Below, in pieces: positions 6,171 to 10,898 of a stretch of DNA of 10,898 nt. A program made the position numbers and the translations under genes. A model generated the notes under the pieces. It saw nothing but the letters and a program-made list of their open reading frames with translations. It did not search any database and had not been told where the DNA came from. This stretch comes from Desulfuromonadales bacterium. GTDB lineage: Bacteria; Desulfobacterota; Desulfuromonadia; Desulfuromonadales; BM103. The stretch lies in NCBI GenBank assembly GCA_030630015.1, contig DAOVNV010000066.1, positions 1 through 10,898 of the forward strand, given 5' to 3'. Each line of letters begins with the position of its first letter. The stretch's first letter is position 1.

Positions 6171-8414
6171 TCAGAAGAAACGTCCAACCATAAATTCCAG
6201 TTTGGAGTCATCTTCGCCTTCCTTCGGATCCAGGTTGTATCCCCATTCCAGCCGCAACGGTCCCAATGGGCTGAGCCAGCGGATGCCGGCTCCAGCACTG
6301 TAACGCCACTCCTCAAACCAATCTTCGTCTTCACCCCAGGCATTGCCGACATCAAAGAAGACAACACCTTTCATGCCGAGATCCTTGGCCAGCGGGAACA
6401 GAAATTCAAAGTTGAAAAAAGTTTGCTTGTCGCCACCAATGTAATCAAGAGTATCCGGGTCAATCGGGCCGACTTCGCGGGAGTCAAAACCGCGCAGGCT
6501 ATTGATACCCCCGAGGTAGAAACGTTCATCCAACGGAATATCCTCACTTGCATAGGCATGAACGTAACCGACCCGGCCGTGCGCAGAGAAAGTCGTTCCC
6601 CAGAATGCCGGCCAGAAATGTCGATAGTCGAGCAGATATTTACTGAACTGCTCGGTACCGCCAAGGCCGGCAAATTCCCAGGAGGCATCAAATGCGCCGC
6701 CCCTGGAAGGATCGGGGCGATAATCTGTCGTGTTCCGACTGAAGGTACTCGTAATCGACGAAATCGTTGAAGAACCTTCTTCATCCTGAATGTCCAGGGA
6801 TGCGAAAGGATCGACATCGTAAATGTCCTTCTGCTCATAACGGTAGACGAAAAGTATCCTGGAGTATTCGCCGACGGCACGTCCCACCTTGATAGCCCCA
6901 CCGGTAGCCCGGCGGCTGAAGTCGGTCCACTCACGATCCGTTTTATACAGCTCAAAACCCAACGTCAGATTCATATCGAGGAAATAGGGATCGGTCAGAC
7001 CGATCTGGTAAGTTGAACTTTCCCCGCCAACCGAAGCGGCCAGGCTCAGTCTCCAGCCCCGGCCAAGGAAGTTTTCCTGGGTGATTGAACCCTGTCCGAC
7101 AAAACCGTCCACCGACGAGTAACCGGCTCCGATACTGAAAGTTCCGGTTGGCCGCTCCTTGACGTTGATGTCAATATTGATGTGGTTCTCGTCGGAGCCC
7201 TTGCTGGTCGTAATATCGACAGCCTCGAAATATCCCAGGTTATTGATGCGGGCACGACTTCTTTTCAAGGCAGAGGCATTAAAAAGCTCGCCTTCGACAA
7301 GCTTCATTTCACGGCGAACAACCTTGTCGCGGGTTGACATATTTCCTGAAACATTAATCCGTTCAACCGAGACCTGGGGACCCTGTTCAATTTCAAAGTT
7401 TAAATCAACCAGCCGGGTGTCGTCGTTCACGCGGGTCAGGGGCGTCACGTTGGCATAAGCGTAGCCTTGGTTCGCATACAGATCGGTAACCTTTTCCACA
7501 CCGAAACGCAACAATTTACGGGAAAAAACATCACCGGGCTGGAGGGGGACAAGGTTGAGAATCTCCCCTTCTCTTTGAATCAGGTCCCCTTGCGCATCAA
7601 TCTCACCAATCAGGTACTGGTTGCTCTCATCGATCGTAATCAGAACAAGCATATGCCGATTATCATCGACCAGTGTTATGACCGGCTCACGCACCTTGAC
7701 CCGAACATAGCCCTCATCGAAATAGTTGTCGGCAATGCGCTCAAGGTCCTGGGAAAGAAGGATGTCGTTATAATTGCCACGCCCTGTCATCCAGGAGAGA
7801 AACCACTTTTCCCTGGAGTCCATCATATCCATCAGATCGCCATGGTCGAAGACGGCATTGCCTGCAAATTCGATCTGCTTGATGCGCACGAGGCGACCTT
7901 CATCGATCCGGAAAGTCACCAGGGAGTCATTCTCAGGCCCGACATGGCTGTCGGCAGTGACCTCAGCCGCGTAATAGCCTTCCTTGATGTACTCAAGCTT
8001 GACGGCATCAACGCTTCTGGCAATCTCATAAGGATCATAGATATCCGGGACCTTGATAGTAATCAGCTTCTGGAGTTTATTGGTCTTGATCTCCTCGTTG
8101 CCTTCGAAACGGATTTTCCTCACCAGAGGCCGTTCCTCGAGCCGAAACACCAGAATCTGAACACCATTCCGTTGTTCTACTTCCGCTACAACGTCAGAAA
8201 ACCGCCCCAAGCGGTAGATGGCCTGGATTGCCGCATCGATATCCACGGGCAGCACAGCCTGACCGGCCTGCAACGGCAACACATCAATGACAGCCTGCTT
8301 CTTGACCCGTTGGTTGCCCTCGATAACAATGTCGCCGATGAAGTACCCCTCGGCTGCATAAAGAGGAAGCGCCCAAACCAGACAAAATAACAGCAGCAAA
8401 ACCCTCTTAATCAT
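6171..8414 (-). CDS. bamA: Outer membrane protein assembly factor BamA
   Basis: BamA is the Omp85 insertase that folds beta-barrel proteins into the outer membrane. From ATG at 8414 the protein is 747 residues. It has a signal peptide (MIKR, then a Leu-rich core, cleavage near LYA-AEG at 20/21) and five POTRA domains, about 24-92, 93-173, 174-262, 263-342 and 343-420, seen through repeated I.f.GN starts (IVIEGNQRV, IRFEGNEEI, IEFAGNAVF, INVSGNMST). The 16-strand barrel (about 421-747) contains the lid-loop RGF motif at 641-643 and ends GRFF, with the terminal aromatic expected for an outer-membrane protein. The reading frame is open upstream to an ATG at 8516, but those 34 extra residues precede the signal peptide and fall in the structured leader, so I reject that start. 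GGAG lies 10 bases before ATG 8414. A promoter sits upstream at 8652-8679. Confidence 0.96.
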   Translation of the reverse strand: MIKRVLLLLFCLVWALPLYAAEGYFIGDIVIEGNQRVKKQAVIDVLPLQAGQAVLPVDIDAAIQAIYRLGRFSDVVAEVEQRNGVQILVFRLEERPLVRKIRFEGNEEIKTNKLQKLITIKVPDIYDPYEIARSVDAVKLEYIKEGYYAAEVTADSHVGPENDSLVTFRIDEGRLVRIKQIEFAGNAVFDHGDLMDMMDSREKWFLSWMTGRGNYNDILLSQDLERIADNYFDEGYVRVKVREPVITLVDDNRHMLVLITIDESNQYLIGEIDAQGDLIQREGEILNLVPLQPGDVFSRKLLRFGVEKVTDLYANQGYAYANVTPLTRVNDDTRLVDLNFEIEQGPQVSVERINVSGNMSTRDKVVRREMKLVEGELFNASALKRSRARINNLGYFEAVDITTSKGSDENHINIDINVKERPTGTFSIGAGYSSVDGFVGQGSITQENFLGRGWRLSLAASVGGESSTYQIGLTDPYFLDMNLTLGFELYKTDREWTDFSRRATGGAIKVGRAVGEYSRILFVYRYEQKDIYDVDPFASLDIQDEEGSSTISSITSTFSRNTTDYRPDPSRGGAFDASWEFAGLGGTEQFSKYLLDYRHFWPAFWGTTFSAHGRVGYVHAYASEDIPLDERFYLGGINSLRGFDSREVGPIDPDTLDYIGGDKQTFFNFEFLFPLAKDLGMKGVVFFDVGNAWGEDEDWFEEWRYSAGAGIRWLSPLGPLRLEWGYNLDPKEGEDDSKLEFMVGRFF

Positions 8415-8442
8415 TTCAACATCACTCCATGCAGATAATTGG

Positions 8443-8645
8443 CTTAACTTGGATCCGTGAGTAAACGACGGATAAAGAGTGTAAGCATCCTCTGCTATGA
8501 CAGGCTGCGGACACAAGTGCTTGGCTGGATGAGTATTTCAAAAATCTGAGCTGCACCCATAGGCTCAGCGGCGATTTTTGGAATGTTCAGGCAGTTCAAT
8601 GACTTGCACTATTTGCCGTCGGTTGCTCACGGATCCAGGATTAAG
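8443..8645 (-). repeat. Long imperfect inverted repeat forming most of the bamA leader
   Basis: Two arms, 8443-8471 and 8616-8645, are inverted copies matching at 25 positions with one short internal loop and two single mismatches. The core TGGATCCGTGAG is a perfect 12-bp match and the inner end CGACGG a 6-bp match. The 144-nt centre includes a second hairpin. In a minus-strand transcript from the promoter at 8652-8679 the very 5' end would pair with a segment about 30 nt before the bamA start. Together with the promoter, the lolD-side hairpin and the ribosome binding site, this accounts for the 306-bp gap between lolD and bamA; no gene was seen in it. It may be a structured regulatory leader or a small miniature-transposon-like insertion (TTGG occurs on both flanks, 8439-8442 and 8647-8650). 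Confidence 0.6.
8539..8580 (-). promoter_or_regulatory. Strong hairpin with T-rich tail inside the bamA leader, possible attenuator
   Basis: On the minus strand a 7-bp stem CAAAAAT/ATTTTTG encloses a 6-bp stem CTGAGC/GCTCAG with an 11-nt loop and a 5-nt bulge on the 5' side. The GC-rich inner stem is followed at once by ATTTTTG, which is the layout of an intrinsic terminator, so it could attenuate transcription before bamA. It may equally be only an internal part of the larger inverted-repeat element. The structure is seen directly; its function is inference. Confidence 0.45.
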
Positions 8646-8651
8646 TTTGGC

Positions 8652-8679
8652 ATTATAGGTGATGACAGCGAAAGGTGAA
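8652..8679 (-). promoter_or_regulatory. Predicted sigma70-type promoter for the bamA-skp-lpx operon
   Basis: On the minus strand TATAAT (8657-8652) matches the -10 consensus at all six positions. TTCACC (8679-8674) matches the -35 box at four of six, with a 16-bp spacer. Transcription would start near 8645, where the leader inverted repeat begins, giving an untranslated leader of about 230 nt before the bamA ATG. A 9-bp inverted repeat (CAGCGAAAG at 8666-8674, CTTTCGCTG at 8706-8714) overlaps the spacer and could be an operator. Confidence 0.55.
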
Positions 8680-8682
8680 AGC

Positions 8683-8701
8683 AAAAACTGGTCGCACCAA
8701 C
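8683..8701 (-). terminator. Candidate weak terminator after lolD
   Basis: Just past the lolD stop the minus strand has a small stem TGGT-GCG-ACCA (8699-8689), extendable by G-T pairs, followed by G and five T (8687-8683). It also lies within the loop of a 9-bp inverted repeat (8666-8674 with 8706-8714). The stem is short, so termination of the lolCD transcript here is plausible but unproven. A new promoter follows immediately, which supports a transcript boundary. Confidence 0.4.
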
Positions 8702-8720
8702 CCCGCTTTCGCTGCCGAAA

Positions 8721-9392
8721 TCAGGAGCCATTCAAAAGACCATCTTCCATATGAATGACGCGGTCCATGCCGGCGGCGAGTTTCTGATTGTGGGTTACCA
8801 GCACCATTGTCAGGTTGTACTCGGAATGCATGTGGTCCAGCAGCTGCACAATATCTTCGGCTGTCGTACTGTCCAGATTGCCGGTTGGCTCATCGGCGAG
8901 AAGCAGACGCGGGCCCATAACGAGGGCGCGGGCAATGGCAACCCGCTGTTGCTCACCGCCGGAGAGTTGCCCCGGTTTATGTTCGAGACGATGCTGCAGG
9001 CCGACAGCATTTAGAAGATGCTCAGCCCTCTCTCGCGCTTCCGACAGAGGGATACGTCCGATACGTGCCGGCATCATGACATTCTCAAGAGCTGTAAACT
9101 CCGGAAGCAGTTGATGAAACTGGAACACAAAGCCAATCGAACGGTTGCGAAATGCGTCCAGCTCGGGAACCGAATAACGGAAAATATCCTTGCCCTCGAA
9201 CTCCACCTTGCCCTGCGTAGGACGATCCAACCCTCCCAGCAGATGCATGAGAGTCGTCTTGCCTGCACCGGACATACCGACAACCGCGACCCGTTCTCCC
9301 GCACGGATCTCCAGATCGATCTCCCGCAGTACGTGGACAGTCCCGCGCTCACTGGCAAAACTCTTGCTCAACCCACTGACAACAATCATCAT
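8721..9392 (-). CDS. lolD: Lipoprotein-releasing system ATP-binding protein LolD
   Basis: LolD is the cytoplasmic ATPase that powers release of outer-membrane lipoproteins from the inner membrane to the carrier LolA. The 223-residue protein has all ABC motifs: Walker A GMSGAGKT at 39-46, Q-loop Gln91 in FVFQFHQLLPEFTALENV, signature LSGGEQQR at 143-150, Walker B LLLADEP at 163-169 and H-loop His200. The segment QFHQLLPEFTALENV is typical of the LolD/MacB-type subfamily, and the neighbouring permease identifies the Lol system. It starts 32 bp after lolC; two ATG codons in tandem (9392 and 9389) are both possible, with only a weak ribosome binding site. Confidence 0.94.
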   Translation of the reverse strand: MMIVVSGLSKSFASERGTVHVLREIDLEIRAGERVAVVGMSGAGKTTLMHLLGGLDRPTQGKVEFEGKDIFRYSVPELDAFRNRSIGFVFQFHQLLPEFTALENVMMPARIGRIPLSEARERAEHLLNAVGLQHRLEHKPGQLSGGEQQRVAIARALVMGPRLLLADEPTGNLDSTTAEDIVQLLDHMHSEYNLTMVLVTHNQKLAAGMDRVIHMEDGLLNGS

Positions 9393-9424
9393 GCACTCAC
9401 AGAAAAAACTAGGATGGCTCGTAA

Positions 9425-10678
9425 CTATTCATAACGCAGGGCCTCGGCCGGATCCATCCTGGCCGCACGCCATGCCGGATAAATGGTCGCCAGCAGGGAA
9501 ATCAACATGGTGACTACAACAACGGCGACCACGTCACCGGAATTCACCACGGAGGGGAAATGATCCATGCCGTAGACCGTCTGGTCGAAAATTTTAATCT
9601 TGAGTACCCGTTCAAGCCACTTGATAATCGGATCGGCATTGCGGGCAAGGAACAGGCCCAAGCCGGTACCAAATAGAGTCCCGAGAGTTCCAACGATAAA
9701 ACCCTCGAAGATAAAAACCTGCATGATGCTGCGAGCCGAGGCCCCCATTGACCTCAGGATTGCAATGTCCCGGTGTTTCTCCATGACCACCATGATCAGG
9801 GTCGTGGCGATATTGAAGGCGGCCACCAGAATGATAATCCCGAGCACGATGAACAGACCGAGCTTTTCGAGGCGCAGGGCCGACAGCAAAGCTCCGAACA
9901 TATCCTCCCAGGAACGCACAACATAGGGGTAGTCGTACAGATCGCGCAAAGCCGATGCCACCGGCCGGGCCTGATCGAAGCCATCGACCTCGACTTCGAC
10001 CCCGGTAACGGTCTCGCCCATATCGAAAAATACTTGAGCCTGCGCAAGATCAATATAGGCAAAGTAGGTATCGATGAAACCACCGCGCTGGCTGAAGATC
10101 CCGACGATTTTAAAAGGCTTCATCTTCGGTATCATCCCGAAAGGTGTGATGGTAAACATCGGTGGAATGACATTAATGGAGTCCCCGACCGCAACTCCGA
10201 GCGTGGTGGCCGTATCAAGCCCGATCACTATTCCCGGCAACCCCGACTCCACGTCGAACAGCGCATCCTCCACCGGGCGCTTGTCCCGGGTGAGAAGATC
10301 CAGGCCAAACACCTTGTTATCCCGCTTAACCCCCTTCACATTGACAGCCGCGACGTTCCTTTGGGACAGGAGCATTGCCTCCTTGGTGACATACGGCGCA
10401 GCGCTCAGCACATGAGGGGAGATCTCGAGGGTTTCGCGTGTCAGCAGGTCAGGATTGTCGAGGGCAGCGCCATGTTTCTGGATCAACACGTGCGGCACAT
10501 TGCCGAGGATCTGCTGACGCACCCCATCGTGAAAACCGGTCATTACGGCCAGCACGAGAATCAGTGCGGCAACCCCCAGGGTCACCCCGGCGATTGAAAT
10601 AAAGGAAACCACCGAGATGAAGGTCTGCTTGCGCTTGGCCCGCATGTAGCGGAGGCTGATGAAAAGTTCGTAGTTCAT
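9425..10678 (-). CDS. lolC: Lipoprotein-releasing ABC transporter permease, LolC/LolE family (possibly LolF-like)
   Basis: This is the inner-membrane permease that takes up mature lipoproteins and hands them to LolA. The 417 residues show the family topology: TM1 about 21-47 (FISVVSFISIAGVTLGVAAL), a large periplasmic domain about 48-270, TM2 about 273-299, a cytoplasmic coupling segment EKHRDIAILRSMGA (300-313), TM3 about 318-345 and TM4 about 382-402, ending PAWRAARMDPAEALRYE. TPFGMIP at 178-184 resembles the LolA-binding hook region of E. coli LolC (recalled as TPMGRIP), so I use lolC. Only one permease gene accompanies lolD here, in contrast to the lolC-lolD-lolE set of E. coli, so it may act as a homodimer of the LolF type. 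No good ribosome binding site precedes the ATG; a GC-rich inverted repeat ends 8 bp upstream. Confidence 0.92.
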   Translation of the reverse strand: MNYELFISLRYMRAKRKQTFISVVSFISIAGVTLGVAALILVLAVMTGFHDGVRQQILGNVPHVLIQKHGAALDNPDLLTRETLEISPHVLSAAPYVTKEAMLLSQRNVAAVNVKGVKRDNKVFGLDLLTRDKRPVEDALFDVESGLPGIVIGLDTATTLGVAVGDSINVIPPMFTITPFGMIPKMKPFKIVGIFSQRGGFIDTYFAYIDLAQAQVFFDMGETVTGVEVEVDGFDQARPVASALRDLYDYPYVVRSWEDMFGALLSALRLEKLGLFIVLGIIILVAAFNIATTLIMVVMEKHRDIAILRSMGASARSIMQVFIFEGFIVGTLGTLFGTGLGLFLARNADPIIKWLERVLKIKIFDQTVYGMDHFPSVVNSGDVVAVVVVTMLISLLATIYPAWRAARMDPAEALRYE

Positions 10679-10686
10679 TGAAAAAC

Positions 10687-10834
10687 CAGGAACGCGGGAC
10701 GCGGGACGCGGGACGCGAAAATCTCTGAAATCATTCTAAAAGAATATAAATCCATCAAATCTTACCCCTAAATATTCATTCAAGCTTCTTGATTTTGTTG
10801 TTTCGCGTCCCTCGTCCCGCGTCCCGCGATCCTG
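10687..10834. repeat. 148-bp inverted-repeat element with GCGGGAC heptamer arrays between lysS and lolC
   Basis: Arms 10687-10720 and 10801-10834 are 34-bp inverted copies matching at 32 positions. Each arm contains about three tandem copies of the heptamer GCGGGAC (one changed by a C-to-A in the right arm) and ends in GCGAAA. The 80-bp core (10721-10800) is strongly AT-rich and holds two small hairpins, ATTCT-AAA-AGAAT (10733-10745) and TCAAG-CTT-CTTGA (10780-10792). The element starts directly at the lysS stop codon and ends 8 bp before lolC. It encodes no protein. A possible weak minus-strand promoter (TTGATG, 17 bp, AATGAT) lies in the core. It looks like a dispersed intergenic palindromic repeat or a very large terminator-like hairpin for lysS. 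Confidence 0.8.
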
Positions 10835-10898
10835 TCATTTTGCTTCCGAGCGCAGTTGCGGGAAGAGGATGACGTCGCGGATCGATGCTGAGTTGGTC
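10835..10898 (-). CDS. lysS: Lysyl-tRNA synthetase, class II, C-terminal end only
   Basis: The minus strand from the window edge reads TNSASIRDVILFPQLRSEAK and a TGA stop at 10837-10835. This is the C-terminal class II motif 3 end of LysS (compare the recalled E. coli ending TNSHTIRDVILFPAMRPVK), where the Arg of IRDVILFP belongs to the ATP site. The enzyme charges tRNA-Lys in the cytoplasm. Only 20 codons are in view; the rest lies beyond the window. Its link with the Lol genes is positional. The identification rests on a short but highly characteristic motif. Confidence 0.85.
   Translation of the reverse strand, partial: TNSASIRDVILFPQLRSEAK

Noticed and set aside
7467..8390. Plus-strand open frame of 307 codons
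   Set aside because: Antisense to the POTRA region of bamA; a by-product of codon bias with no domain and no ribosome binding context.
8415..8516. 34-residue N-terminal extension of BamA from ATG 8516
   Set aside because: The extension is hydrophilic, precedes a normal signal peptide and overlaps the leader inverted repeat; ATG 8414 has its own GGAG site.
8443..8645. Known riboswitch or small RNA class
   Set aside because: No aptamer consensus I know (for example TPP, SAM, cobalamin, cyclic-di-GMP) could be matched; only the pairing itself is supported.
10687..10834. CRISPR-like array
   Set aside because: The repeats are 7-bp tandem units inside two inverted arms, with no regular spacers and no cas genes.

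Overview
The window reads as one stretch of an outer-membrane biogenesis locus, with every recognisable gene on the minus strand. In transcription order (right to left) it holds lysS (3' end only), lolC, lolD, bamA, skp, lpxD, fabZ, lpxA, a Gfo/Idh/MocA oxidoreductase (gnnA-like), a DegT-family PLP aminotransferase (gnnB-like) and lpxB (3' end cut off at base 1). The order lysS-lolCD-bamA-skp-lpxD-fabZ-lpxA-...-lpxB, the moderate GC content and the protein sequences suggest a diderm bacterium of the former Deltaproteobacteria, probably Desulfuromonadales (Geobacter/Desulfuromonas/Pelobacter relatives). That placement is inference from remembered gene order and protein style, not from a database search.

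Right part (8415-10898). The last 20 codons of lysyl-tRNA synthetase are followed at once by a 148-bp element: two 34-bp inverted arms, each built on a GCGGGAC heptamer array, around an AT-rich 80-bp core. It fills almost the whole lysS-lolC gap. Next come the lipoprotein-releasing ABC exporter genes lolC (permease) and lolD (ATPase). A 306-bp gap follows before bamA. It holds a terminator-like hairpin for lolCD, a promoter with a perfect TATAAT, and a roughly 230-nt leader whose 5' end is complementary to a segment just upstream of the bamA ribosome binding site, with a second strong hairpin inside.

Middle part (3315-8414). bamA (outer-membrane protein insertase), skp (periplasmic chaperone), lpxD, fabZ and lpxA are packed with gaps of 2 to 52 bp and are almost certainly co-transcribed. 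They couple beta-barrel assembly to the first acylation steps of lipid A and to beta-hydroxyacyl-ACP metabolism.

Left part (1-3314). Between lpxA and lpxB lie an NAD-dependent sugar dehydrogenase and a sugar aminotransferase. This is the arrangement described for gnnA/gnnB of Acidithiobacillus ferrooxidans, whose products convert UDP-GlcNAc to the 3-amino analogue UDP-GlcNAc3N, so that LpxA attaches its acyl chain by an amide rather than an ester bond. The most interesting biological inference from the window is therefore that this organism makes a 2,3-diamino-glucose lipid A. No gene for the UDP-2,3-diacylglucosamine pyrophosphatase step (LpxH/LpxI/LpxG) or for LpxC is present here. No mobile-element genes, tRNAs, rRNAs or CRISPR arrays were seen, and no clearly undescribed protein system is visible; the novelty candidates are the non-coding structures and the lipid A chemistry.
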